DNA of 64,000 nucleotides. Origin: Plantibacter sp. VKM Ac-2880 (lineage in GTDB: Bacteria; Actinomycetota; Actinomycetes; Actinomycetales; Microbacteriaceae). Positions 47,231-55,394 of this stretch are shown here, one piece after another (position 1 is the stretch's first letter; each line of letters begins with the position of its first letter). Made by a program: the position numbers and the translations under genes. The notes beneath the pieces are model-generated. The model ran no database searches. It saw nothing but the letters and a program-made list of their open reading frames with translations, and had not been told where the DNA came from. The stretch lies in contig NZ_JADKSJ010000002.1 of NCBI RefSeq assembly GCF_015351235.1, positions 248,001 to 312,000 of the forward strand, given 5' to 3'.

Positions 47231-47300
47231 ACGCCCGGGTGCGGATCAGGCGCCCCGGCTCGCCGTCCATCGGGGTCGGGACGCGCCACCGCACGACGCC

Positions 47301-47306
47301 TAGACT
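47301..47306 (+). promoter_or_regulatory. -10 element (TAGACT) of the metallopeptidase-family gene, leaderless
   Basis: TAGACT ends six bases (GGAGCC) before ATG 47313. Confidence 0.65.
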
Positions 47307-47312
47307 GGAGCC

Positions 47313-47750
47313 ATGGCGGAGGCTGACGAGGAGACGCGGGGTGCGCTCTCGCGGCGTCGCTCGCGTCACGGCCGCAACGGACGCTCGAGCGTCGTCGGGC
47401 CGGACGTCCCGCCGATCGACACGCGGATCGACCAGTTCGACCTGACGGTGGCGACGACGGCCGACTATCTGCGCGGCGCGTGGCCGACGGAGCTCGCCGA
47501 CGTCCGCTTCGAGGTCGGCGCGATGCCCGCGCAGAACTCCGGGACGGACGGCGTGGACCGCTGGTTCGTAGACCGCGCGCGCCGTCGGGTCATCCTCTAC
47601 CGGCTGCCGATCCAGCGCATGAGCAAGCTGCACCGGAACGACGAACTGCACCAGCGCATGATGGTCGAGAGTTGCGTCTTCCGGGCCGTCGCCGAACTGC
47701 TCGGTAAGGACCCCTGGGACCTCGGCCCCGACCGCTACCGCTTCCTCTGA
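47313..47750 (+). CDS. Metallopeptidase family protein (zincin-like, Rv3259 type), atypical active site
   Basis: 145 residues. An Arg-rich start (1-25) precedes a compact domain with DLTVATTADYLRGAWPTELADVRFEVG, ARRRVILYRLPIQRMSKL and NDELHQRMMVESCVFRAVAELLGKDPW. The family is annotated as metallopeptidase-like, but no HExxH is visible here; the aligned helix reads ESCVFRAVAELLG. It may be an inactive or differently acting relative. Convergent with DUF5719 (14 bases). Confidence 0.82.
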   Translation: MAEADEETRGALSRRRSRHGRNGRSSVVGPDVPPIDTRIDQFDLTVATTADYLRGAWPTELADVRFEVGAMPAQNSGTDGVDRWFVDRARRRVILYRLPIQRMSKLHRNDELHQRMMVESCVFRAVAELLGKDPWDLGPDRYRFL

Positions 47751-47764
47751 GCGGCGGGCGCCAC

Positions 47765-49198
47765 TCAGCGCGGGTAGACGCTGATCGGTGCCGCCAGCGG
47801 GTTCGGCGGCACGACGGGTGACGAGGTCAACCGACCCGGTGCGGCGAGGCTGATCGATGCGTGGAGTCCGTCGGCACCCTCGAGCACGTAGCTCTGGCCA
47901 GCGGCGACCCCGATCGTCGCGCCGGCACCGGCCGCGACCTTGGCCTCCGTCTTCGTTCCGTCGGCGTCCGTCAGTGTGACCGCTGCCTCCGATCCGGTCG
48001 GGTTGAAGACGTGCAGCTTCTGACCCGGGCCGGTGGGGACGGTGAAGGCCGCTGCGTCGTCGAGGACGGGCGCCGCTCCGAACCAGGCGAAGTCCTCGAG
48101 GGCGCCGCTGCGTGAGTTCGAGCGGGCCGCTGCGACGACAGGCTCGGTCGAGGTGATCTCGAGCGAGAACTCACCCGCAGGCAATCCGGCCAGGGCGATC
48201 TCGCCCGGCACACCCGGCTGGATCGTCGCGTCGACCACGATCGGCTCGTCCTTGCTGTTCTCACGGGTGGCCGTGATCACGACGTCCGCTGCCTCGGCAC
48301 CCGGAGCGAAGAGTCTGAGGGCCGTGGCCCGGTCGTCGACCGACGCGATGTCGGAACTCGCCCCGGGCGCTGCCGGAGCCGAGACGACGAGGCCCGGGAC
48401 GACGAGGTCGGTGGCCGGCGCCGCAGTAGGTCCCTGGACCTCGACACCACCGGGTGTCAGGACCCGGACGGTGCTCTGCTGCAGTGCTGCGGCGACCTGG
48501 CCACCCTCGCTGGTCACGCGGACGACCGGCGTCGGTTCGTTCGGTGCGAGCCCGGTGAGCGCGACGACCCGCTGCGTGCCCGAGGCCACGACGATCCCGG
48601 CCGCCCCTGGGGCGTCGATGCGTCCGGCGGCCCCGAAGACCTCGAGGGTGACGTTGGCGTCCACGGCCGAGGGATTGCCGAGGAGGATGAGGGTGGTGCG
48701 GCCGATGTCGCTCGAACCGCCGACGAGCCAGCTCTCCGCCGACGCCGGGGTGCAGGTGGCTGCGGCGAGGCCGGCCACGTCCGCCTCGGCCGCGATCTGG
48801 GACTGCGCTCCGCTGACGGGGGTCGCGCTCCCATCGGTCGCGCCGGGAACGGTGATGACGGCAGGGCCGCCGTCCGCCGCGCCGCTCGTGTTGTCGGGGG
48901 CACCGAGGTCACGCGTGGTCGGGGTGACCCCCTTCGCACCGAAGTCGACGCTCGCCGGCCCGAAGGACCCGGCAGCGGTCGCCGCGGTGGCGTCCTGCGC
49001 GAGGGCGAGCAGCGGCCCCGGGCACACCAGGGACTGGTCCCCGGCCACCGGGGTGACGCGGATGTCGCGCGGGGCGATCTCGACGGTCGGCAGGGTCAAC
49101 TGTCCGGCGGCGGCGATCGTGACCGCGGCGATCCCGATCCCGACCAGCCCGGTCACGATGCGCCCTGAGGTGATGGCGACTCCGCGCTTACTGGGCAT
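47765..49198 (-). CDS. DUF5719 family secreted/membrane-anchored protein
   Basis: 477 residues: one N-terminal transmembrane anchor (about 12-36) and a long extracytoplasmic part rich in Ala/Gly/Val/Thr made of repeated beta-sandwich-like strands (GRTTLILLGNPSAVDANVTLEVFG, KLHVFNPTGSEAAVTLTDADGTK). No catalytic motif was found. Its ATG at 49198 lies inside the end of the upstream glycosyltransferase gene (11-base overlap), so the two are coupled. A role in envelope glycan assembly or export is inferred from this pairing only. Confidence 0.87.
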   Translation of the reverse strand: MPSKRGVAITSGRIVTGLVGIGIAAVTIAAAGQLTLPTVEIAPRDIRVTPVAGDQSLVCPGPLLALAQDATAATAAGSFGPASVDFGAKGVTPTTRDLGAPDNTSGAADGGPAVITVPGATDGSATPVSGAQSQIAAEADVAGLAAATCTPASAESWLVGGSSDIGRTTLILLGNPSAVDANVTLEVFGAAGRIDAPGAAGIVVASGTQRVVALTGLAPNEPTPVVRVTSEGGQVAAALQQSTVRVLTPGGVEVQGPTAAPATDLVVPGLVVSAPAAPGASSDIASVDDRATALRLFAPGAEAADVVITATRENSKDEPIVVDATIQPGVPGEIALAGLPAGEFSLEITSTEPVVAAARSNSRSGALEDFAWFGAAPVLDDAAAFTVPTGPGQKLHVFNPTGSEAAVTLTDADGTKTEAKVAAGAGATIGVAAGQSYVLEGADGLHASISLAAPGRLTSSPVVPPNPLAAPISVYPR

Positions 49199-52100
49199 GC
49201 GGCTGCTCCGTTCCCGGGACGTCCCGGCGGGTGGTGTCTGAAGTAGAGGACGCGTCGCTCGGAGCGCTCGGCTCCGTCGTGGACTCGTCTCGCCCGTCGA
49301 TGGCCTCCGAGGTGTCGACGGGCTCCCCGTCGGCGGGCTCCGCCTCGCTGGTCGGCGCATCGCTGGTCGGCGCATCGCTGGTCCGTTCCGCCGTGGGCTC
49401 CGCACCGCTCGCCACCGCCTCCGGGGCGTCGTCGGTGCGGGCGTCGGGGTCGGCGTCGGTCTCGGAGGCCGGCGCGGGAGCGGGTGTCTCGACAGAGGCG
49501 GCTCCGCGACGCCACCAGCGTGGTTTCGCCATCTCTGAAGTGCCTGCGGGCGAGCTCGGAGGAGTCTCCGGTGTCGACTCATCGTCGAGGTCGCCGGTCG
49601 GCTCCTCGTCGTCGTACGATCCCGCGGCGCCGTCGTCGAGCACGGCGACGGCGGAACCGGCGGCCGCAGCCTTCCGAGCGGAGCGACCCTTGAGCTTCGC
49701 CGGCTTCCGCGAACCCGCGCGGTACCCGTCGCGGGACGCACCGTTCGGGATGCTGAGGAGCAGGGTGATGAGGAAGACCACGCCCAGCCCGACACCGATG
49801 AGCGTGCCGAGCACGTTCGTCTCCGGTACCTCGGGGCCGGAACCGACGTCGGCGACCGTCCGCCAGAGCGTCCCGCTCGTGGTCTCGCCGACCGCGACCA
49901 GCGCGGCGTTGGCGTCGAGCGCACTCGCCGCCCGTCCGGCGGTCTGTCCGGCAACCGTCTGCTCGCCGCCCTCGACGGTCGGTGACAGGAGGACGAAGGC
50001 GATGCCGTGTTCCACGAGCGTCTTCGTCGGGTCGAGCCCGCTTTGCGACGCGAGGTTCCCCGCGAGCTCCGCGACGATCCGGTCGTCGGAGGACACTCCG
50101 GGCGAGCTCTGCACGATCGTGGATCGCCCGTCGAGCGTCTCCCCCTGGCCGCGGATGACGACCGCGGTGATGGTCCCATCGTCGCCGGGGGTGATCACGA
50201 GGGTGCCGAGACGCGGATCGGTCTGCGTCGCCGCCGTGACGTAGGCCGGCAGCTGCCGGCCCGAACTCTCACGGACGACGGACGTGCCGAGCGGCTGGGC
50301 GAGCGCGAGCGGGACGGCCACCACCACGGCTGCGAGCACCATGACGAGCGCCGGAACGGCTCTGAAGCGCGGGATCCGGTCGAGTCCGAGGGTCGCCGCG
50401 CCGACGATGCCGAGCCAGTAGAGGCTGATCGCGGCACCAGCCCAGACCGGGACCGCGGTCCCTGCCGTGGAGGTGAGGAACAAGTGCGTCGCGAACACGG
50501 CCGAGACGAGCCCGAGGAACGCGGCGATGAGGAGCGGGACCGCGCGGCGCGAACCCGGCAGGAACAGTGCGAGGAGGGCGACGATCGCGAGCGGGGCGAA
50601 CAGCGCCGGGATCACGATGACCGGGGTCATACCCGGCAGGCCGAGCGCGGCGGCGACCTGACTCCAGCCACCGAGGCTGCCGCCGGGGAAGCCGAGGGAC
50701 AGCTGCCAGCCGGAGGCTGCCGTCGCCGGCGTCACCACGCCCGGATCGGAGAGGAGCCCGAGCCAGTTGCCGCGGTGGAAACCCTGCTGCCATACGAGTG
50801 GGGCGAAGAGCGCAGCGGCGGGGATGGGGACGAGCGCGACCCGCGCGATGCCCCGGCCAGCGAAGACCATCGCGACGACCCAGATGACGAGGAGGGCGGG
50901 AGCCAATGACGGGGCGCTCGCGACGATCGCGGCGAACAGGAAGGCGCTCGTGCCCGCAGCGGCCCAGGAACGCGCGGCCACCACGCCGGCGTAGAAGAGC
51001 CAGGGCAGCAGGACGTGCACGATGACCGCCGCCGGACGTCCGTCCGCCAGCGCGGTCAGCAGCGTCGGCGCGAGGGTCCACAGCAGCGCGGCGACGGCAC
51101 GGGGGCCTGCCCGCTCGGTGAGGCGCGTCGCCGCGAACCAGGCGCCGAGCGCCGAGAGCGGGAGGGCGAGCAGGAAGAGCAGGACGAGGGAGAACGACGG
51201 CTCCCAGAACGTGATCGACCCGAGGACCGCCAGGACGGCGTTGAACGGGTCCGCAGCACCGACGAACCCGAGTCCGACGTCACGCCAGCCGAACCCGATG
51301 TGCTGCCAGAGCTCGCCCACCGTCGACGACAGGGGCAGGAGCCCACCACCGGTGATGAAGGAGGCGCCGAGGAGCGGGGCGAGGATCGCGGCACCCAGGA
51401 CGGCGGCCGCGAGGACGACCCAGGCGCCTCCTCCGGAGAAGAAGCGGAGGTCGCGCTCCTCACCGATGAACCCGATCTGCGTCGCCTCCCTGGCGAGGGC
51501 GCGTTTCCGCCGCACTTCGTCGAGTCGCATGCGCAGGCCGGCGATGCTGGACCACCCGAGGGTCCGGTTCTTCGCGAGCTGGCGGCGCGCGTTCTGGACC
51601 TTGGCTCCCGAGAAGGCGACCGCGAATGCCGCCGATAGCTCGCCGAGCACGAGCTCGGGCTGCTTCTTCACGAAGTGGCCGATGACCCGCAGGATGGCGA
51701 GCGGCACCAGGCTGAGCCAGTGCACGGGGACCATGATCCCCGGCGCGTAGACGAGTCGGCGGTGCAGCTGGGCCGCGCGGGCCTGGCGGTGTCGGCGACG
51801 GCGGGCACCCAGTCGGTTCGACCAGGAGGGTCCGGCGATGCCCTCCCCCGCCGAGGCGACGCGTGCCGTCGGCACGACCGCCACCAGGAACCCGGCGAGA
51901 CGGGTCCTGATGCAGAAGTCGAGCGCGTCGTCCGCGACGAGCGCCTGGTCGAAGCCGCCCAACTGATCCCACAGCTGATGGCGCACGAGCATGCCGGCCG
52001 GGCCGACGGCCATGACGTCGTTCATCGTGTCGTGCTGAGCCTGGTCGAGTTCGTCCTCGACCACCGGGACCGCGGCGCCGAGCGAGGTGATGGTCTCGCC

Positions 52101-52502
52101 GTAGCGGCGGAGGAAGGAGGCGTCGTCCCAGTCGAGGATCTTCGGACCGGCCACACCGACCGACGGAGAGACCTCGAGGGCGCCGAGCAGTGCGGCGAGC
52201 GCTGTGGGCTCCGGCGCCGTGTCCTCGGAGAGCAGCCAGAGCATCTGCTCGGCGTCCTCGGGCTGGTCGGTCACCCGGACGCCGGCCGCGACGGCCTGCG
52301 CGAAGCTGAGGTCCTCGGACGAGGTCACGAGCTTCATCCCGGGGACCCGGCTGAGTTCTGCGATCGTCGCTTCGCTGCTGCGGGTGGCGACGGCGATGAT
52401 CCCGTCCGCCGGACGGGTCTGGGCACTGAGGGCGTCGAGCGTGCGTGCGAGCGACGCTGAGCCGTCACGCACCACGAGGATCGCCGTTACTCGGGGAGAC
52501 AT
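49188..52502 (-). CDS. Large multi-pass family 2 glycosyltransferase
   Basis: 1104 residues. The N-terminal GT-A domain (1-245) starts SPRVTAILVVRDGSASLART, contains LLSEDTAPEP as the DxD region and GGFDQALVADDALDFCIR as the acceptor loop. About 12 to 14 transmembrane helices follow (360-950), then an acidic/Thr-rich cytosolic tail (980-1104). It probably polymerises or transfers a cell-surface glycan from a lipid carrier. TAGTCT ends 7 bases before the ATG. It is co-transcribed with DUF5719 and lies beside whiB2. Confidence 0.9.
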   Translation of the reverse strand: MSPRVTAILVVRDGSASLARTLDALSAQTRPADGIIAVATRSSEATIAELSRVPGMKLVTSSEDLSFAQAVAAGVRVTDQPEDAEQMLWLLSEDTAPEPTALAALLGALEVSPSVGVAGPKILDWDDASFLRRYGETITSLGAAVPVVEDELDQAQHDTMNDVMAVGPAGMLVRHQLWDQLGGFDQALVADDALDFCIRTRLAGFLVAVVPTARVASAGEGIAGPSWSNRLGARRRRHRQARAAQLHRRLVYAPGIMVPVHWLSLVPLAILRVIGHFVKKQPELVLGELSAAFAVAFSGAKVQNARRQLAKNRTLGWSSIAGLRMRLDEVRRKRALAREATQIGFIGEERDLRFFSGGGAWVVLAAAVLGAAILAPLLGASFITGGGLLPLSSTVGELWQHIGFGWRDVGLGFVGAADPFNAVLAVLGSITFWEPSFSLVLLFLLALPLSALGAWFAATRLTERAGPRAVAALLWTLAPTLLTALADGRPAAVIVHVLLPWLFYAGVVAARSWAAAGTSAFLFAAIVASAPSLAPALLVIWVVAMVFAGRGIARVALVPIPAAALFAPLVWQQGFHRGNWLGLLSDPGVVTPATAASGWQLSLGFPGGSLGGWSQVAAALGLPGMTPVIVIPALFAPLAIVALLALFLPGSRRAVPLLIAAFLGLVSAVFATHLFLTSTAGTAVPVWAGAAISLYWLGIVGAATLGLDRIPRFRAVPALVMVLAAVVVAVPLALAQPLGTSVVRESSGRQLPAYVTAATQTDPRLGTLVITPGDDGTITAVVIRGQGETLDGRSTIVQSSPGVSSDDRIVAELAGNLASQSGLDPTKTLVEHGIAFVLLSPTVEGGEQTVAGQTAGRAASALDANAALVAVGETTSGTLWRTVADVGSGPEVPETNVLGTLIGVGLGVVFLITLLLSIPNGASRDGYRAGSRKPAKLKGRSARKAAAAGSAVAVLDDGAAGSYDDEEPTGDLDDESTPETPPSSPAGTSEMAKPRWWRRGAASVETPAPAPASETDADPDARTDDAPEAVASGAEPTAERTSDAPTSDAPTSEAEPADGEPVDTSEAIDGRDESTTEPSAPSDASSTSDTTRRDVPGTEQPHAQ
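49351..49380. repeat. 15-base tandem repeat (two copies) in the glycosyltransferase tail
   Basis: GTCGGCGCATCGCTG twice in a row encodes repeats of DAPTS in the acidic cytosolic tail. The length is a multiple of three. Confidence 0.75.
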
Positions 52503-52509
52503 CGGAATC

Positions 52510-52515
52510 AGACTA
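52510..52515 (-). promoter_or_regulatory. -10 element (TAGTCT) of the glycosyltransferase gene, leaderless
   Basis: TAGTCT on the minus strand ends 7 bases (GATTCCG) before ATG 52502. Confidence 0.6.
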
Positions 52516-52613
52516 AGCGGGCGAGCGCGGAAGGCCGGGAACCGGACGGGCGCGCCCCGGATCAGGCAGGCTGCGCGTGGCTGACGGGCGCGTGAAGTGG
52601 GTCGTTCAACCGG

Positions 52614-52943
52614 TCAGACGGCGCGCTTGCGGAGCTTGCGACGCTCGCGCTCGGAGAGGCCGCCCCAGATACCGAAGCGCTCGTCGTTGGCCAGCGCGTA
52701 CTCGAGGCACTGCGACTTGACGTCGCAGCTCGTGCAGATCCGCTTGGCGTCGCGCGTGGAGCCGCCCTTCTCCGGGAAGAAGGCCTCTGGGTCGGTCTGA
52801 GCGCAGAGCGCGTCGGTCTGCCAGGAGAGCTGGGTGTCGTCCTCGCCGTCGGCAGCCGGCTGACGGACGCCGGGCACTCCCAGATTGACCGGATCGACGA
52901 ACCAGTCGTCGGGTACCCCGGCACGATACTCAGGAATTGCCAT
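52614..52943 (-). CDS. whiB2: WhiB family [4Fe-4S] regulator, WhiB2/WhmD-like
   Basis: 109 residues with Cys47, Cys70, Cys73 and Cys79, GIWGGLSERERR and the C-terminal KLRKRAV. The 45-residue N-terminal extension rich in Asp/Pro (PDDWFVDPVNLGVPG) marks the WhiB2/WhmD/WhiB group that controls septation. ATG 52943 follows GGGGAG by 5 bases. Its promoter is nearly consensus and overlaps an inverted repeat. Its neighbours (galE, glycosyltransferase, manA) suggest coordination with envelope sugar metabolism. Confidence 0.94.
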   Translation of the reverse strand: MAIPEYRAGVPDDWFVDPVNLGVPGVRQPAADGEDDTQLSWQTDALCAQTDPEAFFPEKGGSTRDAKRICTSCDVKSQCLEYALANDERFGIWGGLSERERRKLRKRAV

Positions 52944-52988
52944 ACCGTCTCCCCAACTGCTCGTACCCTGCGCCACGCGGCGCGATAC

Positions 52989-53010
52989 ATAATTACACCC
53001 TTGTAGTTAT
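52989..53010. promoter_or_regulatory. Inverted repeat overlapping the whiB2 -10
   Basis: ATAATTACA and TGTAGTTAT form 9-base arms (8 of 9 pairing) around CCCT. It contains the whole -10 and part of the spacer, so a protein bound here would block whiB2 transcription. Confidence 0.6.
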
Positions 53011-53021
53011 GGTCGAGTCAA
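52992..53021 (-). promoter_or_regulatory. Promoter of whiB2 (TTGACT-N18-TGTAAT)
   Basis: On the minus strand TTGACT (53021-53016) and TGTAAT (52997-52992) each miss the consensus by one base, with 18 bases between. The start would lie near 52985, leaving a leader of about 42 bases. Confidence 0.7.
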
Positions 53022-53119
53022 GTCGCACATCGTAAAGCCTCAATCACGAGGTGAGGGTTCGCGACGCGCCGCGTGTCACCTGAACTGGGTGACGGGATCG
53101 ATCGCGGCCCTGATCACGG

Positions 53120-54082
53120 TCAGGAGGCGGCGCGGCGCGCCCGCCACGCGCTCTCCACCATCTGCCGGAGGTCGTGCCGCATCCGCCAGTCCAGATCGCG
53201 AGCGGCGAGCGCTCCCGACGCGACGATCCGAGCGGGATCGCCGGCGCGACGGGGCATGATCTCGGGCGTGAAGTCGATGCCCGTGACCTCGGCCATGGCG
53301 GTCATGATCTCCCCGACGCTCGATCCGTCCCCGCTCCCGAGGTTGTAGGCGGCCTCAAGGGGCTCGCCGGCGTCGAGGCGCTTCGCCGCAGCGACATGGG
53401 CGGCGGCGAGGTCGGCCACATGCAGGTAGTCGCGGACGCAGGTGCCGTCGGGGGTCGGGTAGTCGTCCCCATTGATCCGCGGCGTGCGACCGGCGAGGAG
53501 CGCGTCGAACACGAGCGGGAACAGGTTGTGCGGACTGGTGTCGTAGACCTCGTCCGTCCCGGAGCCGACGACGTTGAAGTAGCGCAGTGAGGTGTGACGC
53601 AGCCCGGTCGCCACGCCCTGATCACTGAGCAGCCACTCCCCGATGAGCTTCGACTCCCCATACGGCGACTCCGGGGCCTTCGGCGTGTCCTCGGTGACGA
53701 GGTCGACGTCCGTGGTCCCGTACACCGCGGCGCTCGAGGAGAAGACGATGCGTTCGACGCCGTGCTCTTCCATGGCTCCGAGCAGCATCGCGGTCGCCGT
53801 GACGTTCTGGGCGTAGGTGTGCAACGGGCGCTGCACGGAGACGCCCGCGTACTTGTAGCCGGCGACGTGGACCACGCCGCTCAGCTCGAACTCCGAGAAC
53901 GCGCGCTCCAGCACCGAGCCGTCGAGGAGGGTGCCGCGCACGAAGGGGACGTCCGCCGGGATGAAGCGCTCATGCCCGCTGGAGAGGTCGTCGAGGACGA
54001 CCACGTCGATCCCCTCGGCCTGGAACGCCCGAACCACATGGGCGCCGATGTACCCGGCCCCGCCCGTCACCAGCCACGTCAC
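53120..54082 (-). CDS. galE: UDP-glucose 4-epimerase
   Basis: Interconverts UDP-glucose and UDP-galactose for surface polysaccharides and galactose use. The 320-residue short-chain dehydrogenase fold has WLVTGGAGYIGAHV (NAD site, 3-16), SSSAAVYG (catalytic Ser/Thr strand), SPYGESK with Tyr/Lys, FNVVGSG and DYPTPDGTCVRDYLHVADLA, all signature GalE motifs. GTG 54082 follows GGAGG by 7 bases. It lies between whiB2 and a GlxA regulator, and near manA. Confidence 0.94.
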   Translation of the reverse strand: MTWLVTGGAGYIGAHVVRAFQAEGIDVVVLDDLSSGHERFIPADVPFVRGTLLDGSVLERAFSEFELSGVVHVAGYKYAGVSVQRPLHTYAQNVTATAMLLGAMEEHGVERIVFSSSAAVYGTTDVDLVTEDTPKAPESPYGESKLIGEWLLSDQGVATGLRHTSLRYFNVVGSGTDEVYDTSPHNLFPLVFDALLAGRTPRINGDDYPTPDGTCVRDYLHVADLAAAHVAAAKRLDAGEPLEAAYNLGSGDGSSVGEIMTAMAEVTGIDFTPEIMPRRAGDPARIVASGALAARDLDWRMRHDLRQMVESAWRARRAAS

Positions 54083-54147
54083 GATGCTTCCTCCAGTCGG
54101 CCGCCCGTCGGCCGAACTGCGGCCGTCCTGCGGGCGGAGTGACCAGA

Positions 54148-54291
54148 CTACTGGAGGCCGGCGCGGCGGGCGTCCGAGCAGGTGGGGACGGCGCGGTAGC
54201 CGTCCGTGCGGATGGCGCGGACCGTCGCGACGACGGCGAGGACCACGACGAGGACGATGACGATTCCGACGAGGAGCGCGATGATGGACAT
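54148..54291 (-). CDS. 47-residue single-helix membrane protein, function unknown
   Basis: MSIIALLVGIVIVLVVVLAV gives one strong N-terminal transmembrane helix, followed by a short basic cytosolic tail with TVRAIRTDGYRAVPTCSDARR. It is coded on the galE strand, ending 65 bases before it. No strong Shine-Dalgarno is seen. The open frame can be extended upstream, but that part has no coding look. Small membrane proteins of this sort often sit next to regulators or enzymes; no function is assigned. Confidence 0.5.
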   Translation of the reverse strand: MSIIALLVGIVIVLVVVLAVVATVRAIRTDGYRAVPTCSDARRAGLQ

Positions 54292-54318
54292 GTCTGGAAC
54301 TCTACGAATGGCAAAAAA

Positions 54319-54334
54319 CTGCCACCAGTGGCAG
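54319..54334. promoter_or_regulatory. Palindrome CTGCCAC-CA-GTGGCAG, candidate regulator operator
   Basis: Perfect 7-base arms, part of a cluster of TGGCA/TGCCA units (54309-54313, 54320-54324, 54329-54333, 54359-54363) in the divergent gap before the GlxA-type regulator. It probably serves that AraC-type protein. Confidence 0.55.
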
Positions 54335-54383
54335 GATGGACGCAAAGCAGCACATTCCTGCCAAATCCCCATCCGGAGGCCCC

Positions 54384-55364
54384 ATGCTCACCAAGGTCGC
54401 GCTCCTCGCCATCCCGGGCCTGCAGCCGTTCGAATTCAGCGTCGTCTGCGAGGTCTTCGGGATCGACCGATCCGACCAGGGCGGCCCGGCGTTCGACCTG
54501 AGGATCGTCACGAAGGACCCGGGGCCGGTCCGCATGAACCTGAGCGACGACGGCAGCCGCGGCTTCGACATGATGGTCGAGGACGATCTCTCCTTCGCCG
54601 CGGAGGCGGACCTCGTCGCCATCACCGGACGGGGCGGCTCACGCGGTGCCACGGTCGACGAGGCGTACCTCGAGGTGCTCCGCGCTGCCGAGGCACGCGG
54701 CGCCTGGGTCCTCAGCGTGTGCAGCGGCTCGTTCGTCCTCGGACACGCCGGACTGCTCGACGGGCGCCGGAGCACCACCCACTGGATGTACACGGATGAG
54801 CAGCAGAAGCTGTTCCCCGGCACCACCGTCGACCCGGACGTGCTGTTCGTCGAAGACCGGAAGGTCATCACCGGCGCAGGCACCGCAGCGGGTATCGACG
54901 CCTGCCTCCACCTGGTACGGCAGGAGTACGGCGCGGCGAGCGCCAACGTCATCGCCCGTCGGATGGTCGTCCCACCGCAGCGCGACGGCGGCCAGGCGCA
55001 GTACGTCCTCTCCCCCGTCGCGGCACAGCAGTGCGAGTCCCTCGCACCGGTCGTCGACTGGATGCTCGACCACCTCGCCGAGGATCTGCCCATCGGGCGT
55101 CTCGCGCGGCAGGCACACATGTCGGAGCGGACCTTCGCCCGCCGCTTCCGCTCGGAGCTCGGCAGCACGCCGGCCGCCTGGCTGAACCGGCAACGCCTGT
55201 TCCGAGCCCAGGAGATGCTCGAACGCACCGACCACGGTGTCGAGCGGATCGCGGCGGACACCGGGTTCGGCACCGCAGCGGTCCTCCGTCACCACTTCGA
55301 CCGCGTCCTCGGCACCACGCCCGCCGCCTACCGGCGCAGTTTCGGGGTGCGGGAGAGCGCCTGA
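54384..55364 (+). CDS. GlxA family transcriptional regulator (DJ-1/PfpI plus AraC HTH)
   Basis: 326 residues: an N-terminal DJ-1/PfpI (type 1 glutamine amidotransferase-like) domain (about 3-195) with the nucleophile-elbow Cys in VLSVCSGSFVLGHAGLLDG, then a C-terminal AraC-type double HTH (230-322) with LPIGRLARQAHMSERTFARRF and GVERIAADTGFGTAAVLRHHF. ATG 54384 has GGAGG nearby. Family members activate catabolic genes on sensing amine or betaine-type compounds. Target genes are not evident here; convergent with manA. Confidence 0.92.
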   Translation: MLTKVALLAIPGLQPFEFSVVCEVFGIDRSDQGGPAFDLRIVTKDPGPVRMNLSDDGSRGFDMMVEDDLSFAAEADLVAITGRGGSRGATVDEAYLEVLRAAEARGAWVLSVCSGSFVLGHAGLLDGRRSTTHWMYTDEQQKLFPGTTVDPDVLFVEDRKVITGAGTAAGIDACLHLVRQEYGAASANVIARRMVVPPQRDGGQAQYVLSPVAAQQCESLAPVVDWMLDHLAEDLPIGRLARQAHMSERTFARRFRSELGSTPAAWLNRQRLFRAQEMLERTDHGVERIAADTGFGTAAVLRHHFDRVLGTTPAAYRRSFGVRESA

Positions 55365-55394
55365 GCCGCGTGGACCGGACGACCGGCCGGGCGG

